In this document: positions 28,282 to 36,454 of the stretch, one piece after another
Layout: each line of letters starts with the position of its first letter
How positions within the stretch are numbered: position 1 is the first letter of the stretch
Assembly (NCBI GenBank): GCA_041686695.1
Contig: JAWLDJ010000001.1
Span: 1 to 64,000, forward strand
Length of the DNA stretch: 64,000 nucleotides
Reading direction: 5' to 3'
DNA from: T1Sed10-7 sp041686695
Lineage (GTDB): Bacteria; Actinomycetota; Nitriliruptoria; Nitriliruptorales; Nitriliruptoraceae
Translations under genes and position numbers: made by a program
The notes under the pieces: generated by a model
Databases searched by the model: none
What the model saw: only the letters and a program-made list of their open reading frames with translations
What the model was told of the DNA's origin: nothing

Positions 28282-29571
28282 TCACGCGGCCGGGGCCAGT
28301 CGCTGGAGGGTGTTGACGATGACGTCCTTGGTGTCGACGGGGTGCCGGTCGGTCAGGTGCGCCATGAGCTTCAGCACCAGCAGCATGAGCGGACGGTAGG
28401 GCATGCCGTAGGTCGTGCACACGTGCATGACGGTCGGGTTGCCGACCAGCTCCGCGAACACCCGGCCGAGGGTGTAGTAGCCGCCGATGCGCTGGCGGAG
28501 CTCGCGGTCGTAGCGGTCGAGATCGCTGGTGCGACGCGTGACCAGCGCCCCGTCGACGACCTCCGCCGCCAACTGCGCGGCCTCCATCGCGTAGCTGATG
28601 CCCTCGCCGTTGAAGGGGTTGACCATCCCGCCGGAGTCGCCCACCAGCAGCACCCCGCGCTGGTGGAGCGGCGTGTGGTTGAACCCCATCGGGATCGGAC
28701 CGGTCCGGATCGGACCCTCCAGCGCGGCCGGTGTCGTCCCCCAGCCATCGGCTGCCATGCCCGTCGCCCACGACTCCAGCAACCGGCGGTAGTTGACGGC
28801 CTGGAACTCGCGAGAGGTCGACAGCAGGCCGAGACCGACGTTCATGGTCCCGTCGTCCAACGGGAACACCCAGCCGTACCCGGAGAGCAGGTTGCCGCCG
28901 GCATCGGTCAGATCAAGGTAGGAGCTGATCCACTCGTCATCGGCTCGTGGCGAGCGGTAGTAGCCGCGGGCCGCGACCGCCATGGGTCGCTCCTGCCGGC
29001 GCTGGACCCCGAGGTGCTTGGCCATCGGCCCCCCGGCCCCATCAGCGGCGATCACCACCGGGGCCCGGACCTCGCCCTGGCGGCCCTCGCGGTCCTTCCA
29101 GGCGACACCGGTGACGCGTGACTGCGACTGGTCACGCCACAACGGACGGGTGACGGCGTGTCCCTGGGCCAGGGTCGCGCCTCGTTGCACCGCCGTGCGG
29201 GCGATGGTCTCGTCGAACACCATCCGGGTCGAACACCCACCCCAGTTCGGCCAGTCCTCGAGCTCGGGCCAGGGCAGCTCCATCGTCGTGTGGCCACCGT
29301 TGATGCGCAGGCCCTTGTTGCGCTTGAAGCCGGGCGCCCGGCCGTGGGCCTCGTCCTCGAGCCCGAGATCGAGCAGCTCCCGGATGACCCGCGGGGTGAG
29401 GCCGTCGCCGCAGACCTTGTCCCGGGGGAAGGTGTCCTTCTCCAGCACGATGACGTCGCGGCCCCGGGCCGCCAGGTGGGCGGCAGCCGCGGAGCCACCG
29501 GGACCGGCCCCGACCACCACGACGTCGGCGTGTTCGACCGCTCGGAGCTTGGGGGTGTCGGCGATCGCCAT
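28282..29571 (-). CDS. Geranylgeranyl-reductase-family flavoprotein (probable menaquinone tail reductase, MenJ-like)
   Basis: FAD-dependent reductase that saturates isoprenoid chains; mycobacterial MenJ, which reduces one double bond of menaquinone-9, belongs to this family. The 429-residue product has an N-terminal dinucleotide fold DVVVVGAGPGGSAAAAHLAA..VIVLEKD and the family segments KVCGDGLTPR and VFPLDDGTMNVGLG. It also has the second flavin motif GVLLVGDSGGMVNPFNGEGISYAMEA. The ATG at 29571 has AGGAG five bases upstream, so the longer frame was not used. It sits in front of nuoA-N, separated by 208 bases, and behind a Rex-like operator. A role on menaquinone is inferred from context; reduction of archaeal-type or carotenoid precursors is the alternative. 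Confidence 0.8.
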   Translation of the reverse strand: MAIADTPKLRAVEHADVVVVGAGPGGSAAAAHLAARGRDVIVLEKDTFPRDKVCGDGLTPRVIRELLDLGLEDEAHGRAPGFKRNKGLRINGGHTTMELPWPELEDWPNWGGCSTRMVFDETIARTAVQRGATLAQGHAVTRPLWRDQSQSRVTGVAWKDREGRQGEVRAPVVIAADGAGGPMAKHLGVQRRQERPMAVAARGYYRSPRADDEWISSYLDLTDAGGNLLSGYGWVFPLDDGTMNVGLGLLSTSREFQAVNYRRLLESWATGMAADGWGTTPAALEGPIRTGPIPMGFNHTPLHQRGVLLVGDSGGMVNPFNGEGISYAMEAAQLAAEVVDGALVTRRTSDLDRYDRELRQRIGGYYTLGRVFAELVGNPTVMHVCTTYGMPYRPLMLLVLKLMAHLTDRHPVDTKDVIVNTLQRLAPAA

Positions 29572-29678
29572 CGCTGCTCCTGGCCTTCGAGTGGACGTCG
29601 GCACCGCACCGTGTCGCAGGGCGCGGTCGTTGCGCAGGGTTCGGGACGAGAGGCGCCGCGGGTGGCTGCGAGCGCGTT

Positions 29679-29698
29679 CTCGTGAAGGGGTTCACGAG
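29679..29698 (-). promoter_or_regulatory. Candidate Rex operator (ROP) in front of the reductase-nuo region
   Basis: Perfect inverted repeat CTCGTGAAGGGGTTCACGAG: eight-base arms around GGGG. The known Streptomyces Rex site has the form TGTGAA-N4-TTCACA; here CGTGAA-N4-TTCACG keeps the exact spacing with one change per half. It lies 108 bases before the reductase ATG. A minus-strand TACACT (29704-29699), a good -10 match, is directly upstream, so the operator would cover the transcription start. A Rex protein is encoded at 60095-60775. Binding is inference. Confidence 0.6.
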
Positions 29699-29731
29699 TG
29701 TAGCGATGGCCTCTGGCCCCGCCTGAACCGT

Positions 29732-29772
29732 GGCCGGGCCAGGGCCGTTCGGCACACCGAGGCGGCCCGGCC
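29732..29772 (-). terminator. Possible terminator downstream of menG
   Basis: Arms GGCCGGGCC (29732-29740) and GGCCCGGCC (29764-29772) enclose a 23-base loop, starting about 20 bases after the menG stop on the minus strand. There is no T-run. The long loop lowers confidence, but position and GC strength suit a terminator separating menG from the reductase promoter. Confidence 0.4.
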
Positions 29773-29792
29773 GTCGACGACGCGGCAGCTCG

Positions 29793-30575
29793 CTACGCCC
29801 GGAAGCCACGGTGCACGGCGACGATCCCGAAGGCCAGGTCCTTGACCATCACCTCGTGGTAGCCCGCGTCGGCGATCCAGCTCGCGATGCTGGCGCGGTC
29901 CGGCCAGGCCAGGATCGACTCCGCGAGGTACCGGTAGGCCGGAGCCGAGGAGGAGACCAGGTGCGCCAACCGCGGCAGGGCACCGACGAGGTAGCGGCGG
30001 TAGACCGACCTGAAGCGCGGTGAGGTCGGGTTCGCGAACTCGCACACCACGACACGGCCACCGGGGCGCGTCACGCGGGCGAACTCCCGCAGCGCACGGC
30101 CCGGGTCGGGGAGGTTGCGCAGGCCGAAGGAGATCGTGACGGCGTCGAAGCTCGCATCGGGGAAGGGCAGCGCCTGCGCATCACCGTTGACCCACGTGAT
30201 GCGATCGTGACCACGGCGAGCACCCTCGGCGAGCATGTTGTAGGACAGGTCGAGTGCCACCACCTCGGCGGCTCCCCGCCGGACCAGTTCGACGGCCACG
30301 TTGCCGGGGCCGGCGGCCACGTCCAGGACCGCGCCGTCGGCCGGACGGGCGGCCAGGGCGGTGACCCGCCGCCAGTGTGCGTCCTGCCCGAACGACAGGG
30401 CCGCGTTCGCCAGGTCGTAGCGCGGAGCAACGCGGTCGAACATCGCCTGGACGAGAGCGGCGTCCTTGCCCTCGCGGCCGGCCGCCGGGAGCACACCGGC
30501 AGCAGCGCCGGCGTGCGAGGTCGAGGTGGCGCTGCGGCCTGCTGGCACGTTGGGCTCCGGGTCCGGCCTCAACAC
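29793..30575 (-). CDS. menG: Demethylmenaquinone methyltransferase
   Basis: SAM-dependent methylation of demethylmenaquinone, the last ring step of menaquinone synthesis. The 260-residue product carries MFDRVAPRYDLANAALSFGQDAHWRR, the SAM motif LDVAAGPGNVAVELVRRG and ISFGLRNLPDPGRALREFARVTRPGGRVVVCEF, all hallmarks of the UbiE/MenG family. Its N-terminus is uncertain. The GTG at 30575 adds about 40 low-complexity residues before the core and has no clear ribosome site; a GTG at 30494 would start closer to the conserved part. It is divergent from the zinc-ribbon gene at 30655. Confidence 0.92.
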   Translation of the reverse strand: MLRPDPEPNVPAGRSATSTSHAGAAAGVLPAAGREGKDAALVQAMFDRVAPRYDLANAALSFGQDAHWRRVTALAARPADGAVLDVAAGPGNVAVELVRRGAAEVVALDLSYNMLAEGARRGHDRITWVNGDAQALPFPDASFDAVTISFGLRNLPDPGRALREFARVTRPGGRVVVCEFANPTSPRFRSVYRRYLVGALPRLAHLVSSSAPAYRYLAESILAWPDRASIASWIADAGYHEVMVKDLAFGIVAVHRGFRA

Positions 30576-30654
30576 CGGCGGTCGACGTGCCGATGCAGTG
30601 AGGGATGTGTCTCGGCGAGGCTACCGCCGTGTCCCCAAGCAGCAGGAGCACACC

Positions 30655-31839
30655 GTGTCCCGAGTCCACTGCCTCGAGTGTGGCAACCAGGTCGTCGTCG
30701 ATCCACGCGGCCTGTGCCCCGATGGCCACGAGGTCGGCACCGATGGTGCACGTATCGAGCACGCCATCGGCCAGGAGGCCGTGCACCCCCACGAGCCGGA
30801 GCCTTGGGTCTACCGCATCGGTGCCGACGAGGTGACGGTCCCGGCGCGACCGCCGGCGGTGGGAAGCCTCCTCTCCACCCAGGGTGATGGCAACGGCAAC
30901 GGCGCCGGTCCGTCGCGCCGGGCCCGGCCCCTGCGGGCGCCCGGGCTCCCCGACGACAGCTCACAGGACGGGTCCGGCGACGCCGAGTCGCTCCTGCGCG
31001 AGCTGCACTCCCTGGCCGCGCTCGACGAGTCGCTGGCCGAGCGGGGGGAGGCGGTGGCCGAGCGCAACGGACACAGCGCGCAGCGGCGTCCGGAGGCGTC
31101 CGCTGCAGCCCCCCCACCTCCACCGACGGACCTGACCACGCCCGCCACGGCAGCGGCGACGACGCCGCGCCCCACCCGCGGGGACCCCTCGGCGATCGCC
31201 GACGCCTTCGCCGAGCTGAGCGCGCTCGACGTGCCCACCAGCAACCCCTCTCGAGCGGGCACGTCCGCGTCCGCTCACGCGAGCAGCACGACGTCGCCGG
31301 CCGGCGCCGATGCTGCGCGCCCCACCCCACCGAGCGCCCCGACCGAGACCCCTCAGCACAGCGGCGCCACTGCCGCGGCCGGTGACCAGGGACGCTCGCA
31401 GCTGCGCAACGAAGGTCTGCTGTTCGACCGTGGCGACGAGCCGGACCCGGCTCGGGACCCCGTGGACGAGGTGACCGGCGATCGCAGCGCCGGTGACAGC
31501 CAGCGTGGTGAGCAGGCGCCGGAGCGGGAGTACGAGGCGACCCTCAGCGTTGCGACCCCGCGCCGCCGCCAGCGGTCGGCGTCGCGCAACGGGGCGGCAC
31601 ACAGCAACGGGGCGGCAGCGCGCAACGGGGCACCACCGCGGTCGCCCGACGCCGGTGCACACGCCGCGGTCCCCCCACCGACCCCGCCGCCCGAGGCCAC
31701 CGAGCACCACGGGCCGACCACCAACGGCCACCGCGTCAGCGTCCCCGACACCGGGGGGCCCGATCTGAGCAGCTTCACGGCCAAGGGTGGGCCGGGGTCG
31801 GGCAAGACACGGGCACGTCGTCGGCGTCTCGCCCGCTGA
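30655..31839 (+). CDS. Unrecognised protein: N-terminal zinc-ribbon-like motif and long low-complexity body
   Basis: I do not recognise this 394-residue protein. It opens with a possible metal site, CLECGNQVVVDPRGLCPDGH (C-x2-C, then C-x3-H). The rest is Ala/Pro/Thr/Asp/Arg-rich and looks disordered. One short predicted helix follows (ESLLRELHSLAALDESLAERGEAV, about 100-125) and another near AIADAFAELSALD. The last 26 residues form a distinct basic tail, DLSSFTAKGG then GSGKTRARRRRLAR. The GTG at 30655 has AGCAGGAG six bases upstream. It is transcribed away from menG. A degenerate second copy of the tail is found downstream at 31916-32089. It could be a regulatory or scaffold protein; no function can be assigned. 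Confidence 0.7.
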   Translation: MSRVHCLECGNQVVVDPRGLCPDGHEVGTDGARIEHAIGQEAVHPHEPEPWVYRIGADEVTVPARPPAVGSLLSTQGDGNGNGAGPSRRARPLRAPGLPDDSSQDGSGDAESLLRELHSLAALDESLAERGEAVAERNGHSAQRRPEASAAAPPPPPTDLTTPATAAATTPRPTRGDPSAIADAFAELSALDVPTSNPSRAGTSASAHASSTTSPAGADAARPTPPSAPTETPQHSGATAAAGDQGRSQLRNEGLLFDRGDEPDPARDPVDEVTGDRSAGDSQRGEQAPEREYEATLSVATPRRRQRSASRNGAAHSNGAAARNGAPPRSPDAGAHAAVPPPTPPPEATEHHGPTTNGHRVSVPDTGGPDLSSFTAKGGPGSGKTRARRRRLAR

Positions 31840-31915
31840 GCGTCGCTGAGGCGGCTCGAGGACGGCTCCTCCCCCAGCCTGCGGGAGTGCCGGGCAGCGC
31901 CGTGCTGCCGCTGCG

Positions 31916-32089
31916 GTGACAGAGCCACGGCTACGCCCGCCGGAGCGCGCGGACACGAGCCGCACAAAGCCAACCTCCCCCACCGCACCGCTGGATCTGT
32001 CGAGCTGCACCGCCCAGGGCGGCGGCGGGCGCAAGCGCCGGTTCGGCCGCTGCACGAAGGGAAGATGGGCCGCTTCCGCGCTGCCCTAG
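31916..32089 (+). pseudogene. Short ORF echoing the tail of the upstream protein (remnant or small gene)
   Basis: A 57-codon frame starting at a GTG encodes LDLSSCTAQGGGGRKRRFGR near 31991-32050. It closely resembles the DLSSFTAKGG...RARRRRLAR end of the protein at 30655-31839. No convincing ribosome site precedes it. The surrounding gap (31840-32161) otherwise holds no gene; it contains two overlapping hairpins (32097-32121) before the next ATG. It most likely remains from a duplicated or recombined 3' end, though a small basic peptide cannot be excluded. Confidence 0.4.
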
Positions 32090-32161
32090 CCTGTCAGGGA
32101 CGGCGGCGTCCCCTCGCCGCTGTGCACCGAACCCTGGTGCCGCCCCTGACCCCGTGGACCC

Positions 32162-32689
32162 ATGGCCGAGCAGACCCCCGACGAGACGACCCTGGATGCG
32201 CCCGACGCGGCGCTGGTCGCTGCTGCCGTCGATGACGAGACGGCGCCCTACGACCTCGCCGGGCTGCTCGCCGCGACCGGTGCCAGCGAGGCGCTGCTCG
32301 AGGCGGTGGAGCGCGCCGGGCTGCTGGTTCCCCATCACCGCGAGCCGGACGGCAGCCCCCGCTACGGCGAGGCCGACGCCGACGCGGTCCGCGCCGGGCT
32401 GACCCTCCTGGAGGCCGGGCTGCCCCTGGGTGAGCTGCTGGACCTGGCCCGCCACACCGACGCGGCGATCCGGCAGGTCGCCGACCACGCCGTCGAGGCG
32501 TTCCTGAGGTTCGTCCGCGACCCCGTGCGCGGGACCGCCAGCGACGACCACGAGGCGGCCCAGCGGCTGGTCACCGCCTACGAGGAGATGCTGCCGGCCA
32601 CCGAGCGGCTCGTCGCCCACCACCTGCGGCGTCGGCTGCTGCACCGGGCGACGGAGCGGGTCGCGAGTGAGCTCGGTGGCGCCCCGTGA
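32162..32689 (+). CDS. MerR-like transcriptional regulator
   Basis: The 175-residue product has an N-terminal winged-helix pattern of the MerR type at about 28-95: YDLAGLLAATGASEALLEAVERAGLLVPHHRE, then RYGEADADAVRAGLTLLEAGLPLGELLDLA. This matches the MerR order of helix-turn-helix, wing (SPRY) and the helix that follows GL.L. The first ~25 residues are acidic. The C-terminal half is helical and could be a dimer or effector part, with no cysteine for metal sensing. The gene overlaps menF by four bases (GTGA), so it is expressed together with menaquinone synthesis and may control it. The effector is unknown. Confidence 0.75.
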   Translation: MAEQTPDETTLDAPDAALVAAAVDDETAPYDLAGLLAATGASEALLEAVERAGLLVPHHREPDGSPRYGEADADAVRAGLTLLEAGLPLGELLDLARHTDAAIRQVADHAVEAFLRFVRDPVRGTASDDHEAAQRLVTAYEEMLPATERLVAHHLRRRLLHRATERVASELGGAP

Positions 32690-33948
32690 GGCTGTCGGTC
32701 CACACCACGGTCCTGGACGAGGACCGGCCGCTGCTCGAGGTGCTGCCGGCCAGCCCGGACGCGTTGGCCTGGGTCCGCGACGGGGACGGTCTGGTCGCCT
32801 GGGGCACCGCGGCCCGACTCGACCCCGGACCGGGGACCGACCGCTTCGCCCGTGCCCGCGCGGCCTTCGACACCCTGGCCGCAGACGCCGAGGTGGTGGA
32901 CGAGGTCCGCCGGCCGGGCACGGGCCTGGTCGCGGTCGCGTCCTTCAGCTTCGACGCCGGCTCGCCGGGTTCGGTGGTGGTGGTCCCGCAGGTCGTGATC
33001 GGGCGCCGCGACGGGGTCACCTGGCGCACCGAGATCCGCGGGGATGGTGCCGTGCCACCGGCGCCACCGGCGCCACCGGCGCCACCGGCGCGGTCTCCAG
33101 CCACCACCCCGCACCGTGACCGTCCCCGCTACGCCGGGTCGTCACTCCCGGACGTGCACTGGCTCGAGGCCGTCGCCCAGGCGGTGGCACGGATCCAGTC
33201 CGGCGAGGCCGACAAGATCGTGCTCGCCCGCGACCACGCCGTGTGGTCGCGCGAGCCCTTCGATCCCCTCGACCTGGCACGACGGCTGACCGCACGCTTC
33301 CCGCGCTGTCACACCTTCATCGTCGATGGCCTGGTCGGCGCGACCCCGGAACTCCTGCTCGCCAAGCGTGGCCGGTCGGTGACCTCTCGGGTGCTCGCCG
33401 GCACCACGGGCCGCAGCCACGACGAGGCAGAGGACGCGGCGCTCGGTGCGGCGCTGCTCGCCTCGGACAAGGACCTGGCCGAGCACGCCTACGCCGCGGC
33501 CTCCGTGGCCGAGGTGCTGGGGCCACGCTGCACGGACCTGCAGGGTGACGCCGCGCCACGCCTGCTGCGGCTGGACAACGTGCAGCACCTGGCGACGACC
33601 TACCACGGACACCTCGACGATCCCACCACCTCGGTGCTGGACGTGATCGCCGCCCTGCACCCGACCGCGGCGGTGGGTGGCACGCCTCGGGACGTGGCGC
33701 TGCAGATGATCGCGGAGCTCGAGGGGATGTCGCGGGGCCGCTACGCCGCGCCGGTCGGCTGGATGGATGCCGCGGGCGACGGGGAGTGGGGCATCGCGCT
33801 CAGGTGCGCGGAGCTGCAGGGCGCCCGGGCACGGCTGTTCGCCGGTGTCGGGGTGGTCGCCGCGTCCCTCCCGGAAGCCGAGCTCGAGGAGACCCGGCTG
33901 AAGCTCAGGGCCATGCAGGCGGCGCTGGACGCCGAGACCACCGCCTGA
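32686..33948 (+). CDS. menF: Isochorismate synthase
   Basis: Converts chorismate to isochorismate, the first step of the o-succinylbenzoate route to menaquinone. The 420-residue product has the chorismate-binding fold with KIVLARDHAVW and ATPELLLAKRGRSVTSRVLAGTTGRS. It also has the signature HPTAAVGGTPRDVALQMI.ELEGMSRGRYAAPVGW with catalytic and magnesium-binding acids, and GIALRCAEL near the end. A Pro/Ala linker (PPAPPAPPAPPA) at about residues 123-135 is encoded by a 9-bp repeat. GTG start overlapping the MerR-like gene. Confidence 0.93.
   Translation: MRLSVHTTVLDEDRPLLEVLPASPDALAWVRDGDGLVAWGTAARLDPGPGTDRFARARAAFDTLAADAEVVDEVRRPGTGLVAVASFSFDAGSPGSVVVVPQVVIGRRDGVTWRTEIRGDGAVPPAPPAPPAPPARSPATTPHRDRPRYAGSSLPDVHWLEAVAQAVARIQSGEADKIVLARDHAVWSREPFDPLDLARRLTARFPRCHTFIVDGLVGATPELLLAKRGRSVTSRVLAGTTGRSHDEAEDAALGAALLASDKDLAEHAYAAASVAEVLGPRCTDLQGDAAPRLLRLDNVQHLATTYHGHLDDPTTSVLDVIAALHPTAAVGGTPRDVALQMIAELEGMSRGRYAAPVGWMDAAGDGEWGIALRCAELQGARARLFAGVGVVAASLPEAELEETRLKLRAMQAALDAETTA
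33054..33089 (+). repeat. menF: 9-bp tandem repeat (four copies) in menF
   Basis: GCCACCGGC is repeated four times head to tail, encoding the Pro-Pro-Ala linker between the N-terminal part and the catalytic domain of isochorismate synthase. The repeat keeps frame, so copy-number change would only lengthen or shorten the linker. Confidence 0.9.
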
Positions 33949-33954
33949 CGTGAC

Positions 33955-33988
33955 CGGGCCGGGACCCCGCGGTGGCGGTCCCGGCCCG
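33955..33988. terminator. Bidirectional hairpin between convergent menF and DUF302 gene
   Basis: Perfect 12-base arms CGGGCCGGGACC (33955-33966) and GGTCCCGGCCCG (33977-33988) with a ten-base loop. It occupies the 58-base gap between the menF stop and the stop of the convergent gene, so it can end transcription from both sides. No T-tract, as is common in GC-rich actinobacteria. Confidence 0.75.
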
Positions 33989-34006
33989 TGTGCACGCGGC
34001 ACGGCG

Positions 34007-34486
34007 TCAGCCGACGATGCGCTCGATGAAGACCTCGGTCTCCGCGGAGGCCTGCTGCATGACCTCGTCGATCGTGCCGCCGAAGAAGCGGGCGACCAGC
34101 CCGGAGTTCATCCGGGCGATGTGGGTGGTGCCGTCCGAGGTCTCGTAGACCGACACCCGGCAGGGCATCATCGGGGTCACGATGCGCTCGTCGTCGAGCT
34201 CGAGGATCTCGATGGAGTACTGCGACGAGCACAGGTCGAACACGGTCACCCCGGGCACATCCGCCCCGTGGTTGGCGACCACGGCCTGCATGTCGTGGCT
34301 GTTGAGGATCGACCAGCCAGCGGCGTCGGCCTCCTCCTCGAACACGGCCAGGGTCTCCTCGTAGTCGTACGGGCTCTCGTCGGAGAGCATCATCAGGCTG
34401 GGAGCGGTGACCCAGAGCACCCCGCCGAGCACGAGCAGACCGGCGACGAAGCTGGCGAGGGCGAGGGAGATCGTGCGGGCGTTCAT
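34007..34486 (-). CDS. DUF302-family protein with N-terminal membrane anchor
   Basis: The 159-residue product has one membrane segment (about 6-30, SLALASFVAGLLVLGGVLWV). A DUF302-type domain follows with YEETLAVFEEEADAAGWSILNSHDMQ, VFDLCSSQYSIEILELDDERIVTPMMPCRVSVYET and GLVARFFGGTIDEVMQQA, the usual DUF302 layout of two short beta-alpha units. Two cysteines (LCSS and MPCR) are placed as in many members. The family function is poorly known; some members bind heme-like or lipid ligands. ATG at 34486. It is convergent with menF and upstream of nothing obvious. Confidence 0.78.
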   Translation of the reverse strand: MNARTISLALASFVAGLLVLGGVLWVTAPSLMMLSDESPYDYEETLAVFEEEADAAGWSILNSHDMQAVVANHGADVPGVTVFDLCSSQYSIEILELDDERIVTPMMPCRVSVYETSDGTTHIARMNSGLVARFFGGTIDEVMQQASAETEVFIERIVG

Positions 34487-34675
34487 GGTTCCTCCAGTGG
34501 GCGCGGCGGCGCGGACCGCGGGGAAAGGATGGGAGCGAGGCGCCGGACCCGGTGCTGGTCGTGGATCGTGTCCGGACGCGCGCGGGTACGTCGATCAGCA
34601 ACGGCGCCGGGGGGCGGATCCATCCCGCTGCGGTCGGGACCTGCGCGGGGTCGTGGCAGGTTCCGCTCCGTCCCG

Positions 34676-36451
34676 TCAGCGCGTCGGGGCGACCGCGGCG
34701 TGGACCGCGGCGGTGAGCTCGTGGTGCAGGGCGAGGTTGGCGGACCGGTCGGTGCGCACGTGCACGAGGTGGAGCCCACCCACCTCGGTGGCCGTGACGA
34801 CGGCCGGGACGAGCTCGTCCGCCGCGGTCACCGGGTGGTAGGCGAGCCGGTGGAAGCGGGCGAGATCGGCCAGCTCACGCCCGTGGGGGGTGCCGAAGAC
34901 CCGTTCGAACGAGCCCGGGAACCCGGCCTGGGGCAGGAACGAGAAGATCCCGCCACCGTCGTTGTCCACCACCACGAAGACCGCATCGACCTGGGCCGCG
35001 TCGGGGGACAGCAGGAACCCGTTGGCGTCGTGCAGCAGGGACAGGTCGCCGGTCAGCGCCACCACCGGCCCGGCGCTGGCCAGCGCCACCCCGAGCACGG
35101 TGGAGGCGAACCCGTCGATGCCGGAGGCGCCGCGGTTGGCCAGCACGCGCACGTCCGTCCGCGGCCGGGCGAAACGGTCCAGGTCCCGGATCGGCATCGA
35201 GGACGCCACGACCAGGGTGGTGCCGCTCGCCAGCCCGGCGAGCAGGTCCCGGGCCGTGCGCGGCTCCGAAGGCTGCTCGTCGCGGTCCAGCACGGCGTCG
35301 ATCGCCGCGGCGGCGCACGCATCGAGTTGGCGCCACCGCTGGCCGTAGTCGGAGGTCGTCGGCAGGCCGAGCTGGACCGACAGCGCAGCGACGGTGGCGT
35401 GCACGTCGGCCACGAGCCGCTCGCCGACCACGCGCTCGGGATCGTCCCAGGTGCCCTCCGCCCCGAGGAGCAGCTGCGGGACCTTGGGGCTGAGCAACCC
35501 GGCCACCTCCCGCGACAGCCCCGTGCGTCCGAGGCGCAGCACCAGGTCCGGGGTGAGCGAGAGGGTGAGGTCGGGGTGGCCGGCCAGCAGCGGGGCGTGG
35601 GCGATGACCGTGGACGCGTCGGTCCTCAGCCCCGAGGTCGGCTCGGCCAGCACGGGCCAGCCGGTGGCGCGCGCCAGGTCGTGGACCGCGCTGGCGGCGG
35701 CGGCGGTCCCGGCCAGCGGCGTGGTGGCACCGGCGACGATGAGCCCGCGCTCGGTCGTGAGCAGACGGCCGGCAAGCCCCCGGAGCTCCTCGTCCTCGAG
35801 CCGCCGTGGCGCGACGGTGGTCCGCACCCACGGTCCCCGATCCACACGGCCGTCCAGCGCCGCCTCGACGGGCCCGGCGGCCCGGCTGCGCCCGTCGTCG
35901 GTGGCGGGCACGGTCGGCTCACGGAAGGGCAGGTTGACGTGGACGGGCCCGGCCGGTGCCTGCCCGTCACCGACGCTGGCGGCCACCGCCCGGCACACCG
36001 AGCTGCGCCACAACGCGTTGCTGTCGGCCCGGTCCTCCGCCACCCCGAGGTCGGCCTGCCACCTCGGTGCCCGCGCGAACAGCCCGACCTGCTCGATCGC
36101 CTGGTTCGCACCGGTGTGGCGCAGCTCGGGCGGCCGGTCCGCGGTCAGCAGCAGCAGCGGGACCGCGCCGGTGTCGGCCTCCACCACCGCCGGATGGAGG
36201 TTCGCGACCGCCGAGCCACTGGTGACCACCACCGGCGCCGGGCGCAACGTGGCCCGCGCGAGCCCGAGTGCCAGGAAGCCGGCGGAGCGCTCGTCGATCT
36301 CGACGTGGAGGCGGATCCGGGGCTCGTCGTGCAGGGCCATCGCCAGCGCGGTCGAGCGCGATCCGGGCGCCAGCACGGCGTCGGTCACGCCGCACCGGGC
36401 CAGCTCGTCGACGAGGACGAGCGCGAGGGCGTGCGAGGGGTTGGCGGCCAC
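34676..36451 (-). CDS. menD: 2-succinyl-5-enolpyruvyl-6-hydroxy-3-cyclohexene-1-carboxylate synthase
   Basis: ThDP-dependent enzyme joining isochorismate and 2-oxoglutarate. The 591-residue product has DAVLAPGSRSTALAMAL and HVEIDERSAGFLALGLARA with the ThDP-activating glutamate. It also has VVTSGSAVANLHPAVVEA and the ThDP/Mg site GDLSLLHDANGFLL.. FVVVDNDGGGIFSFLPQ. Normal length. GTG start at 36451, three bases after menC. It is last in the minus-strand menBACD set. Confidence 0.95.
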   Translation of the reverse strand: MAANPSHALALVLVDELARCGVTDAVLAPGSRSTALAMALHDEPRIRLHVEIDERSAGFLALGLARATLRPAPVVVTSGSAVANLHPAVVEADTGAVPLLLLTADRPPELRHTGANQAIEQVGLFARAPRWQADLGVAEDRADSNALWRSSVCRAVAASVGDGQAPAGPVHVNLPFREPTVPATDDGRSRAAGPVEAALDGRVDRGPWVRTTVAPRRLEDEELRGLAGRLLTTERGLIVAGATTPLAGTAAAASAVHDLARATGWPVLAEPTSGLRTDASTVIAHAPLLAGHPDLTLSLTPDLVLRLGRTGLSREVAGLLSPKVPQLLLGAEGTWDDPERVVGERLVADVHATVAALSVQLGLPTTSDYGQRWRQLDACAAAAIDAVLDRDEQPSEPRTARDLLAGLASGTTLVVASSMPIRDLDRFARPRTDVRVLANRGASGIDGFASTVLGVALASAGPVVALTGDLSLLHDANGFLLSPDAAQVDAVFVVVDNDGGGIFSFLPQAGFPGSFERVFGTPHGRELADLARFHRLAYHPVTAADELVPAVVTATEVGGLHLVHVRTDRSANLALHHELTAAVHAAVAPTR

Positions 36452-36454
36452 CTG

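Noticed and set aside
31770..31839. Walker A-like GGPGSGKT near the end of the zinc-ribbon protein
   Set aside because: It lies in the last 20 residues with no Walker B or NTPase fold around it, and the downstream tail copy lacks the Lys-Thr pair, so it is probably coincidental in a Gly-rich basic tail.
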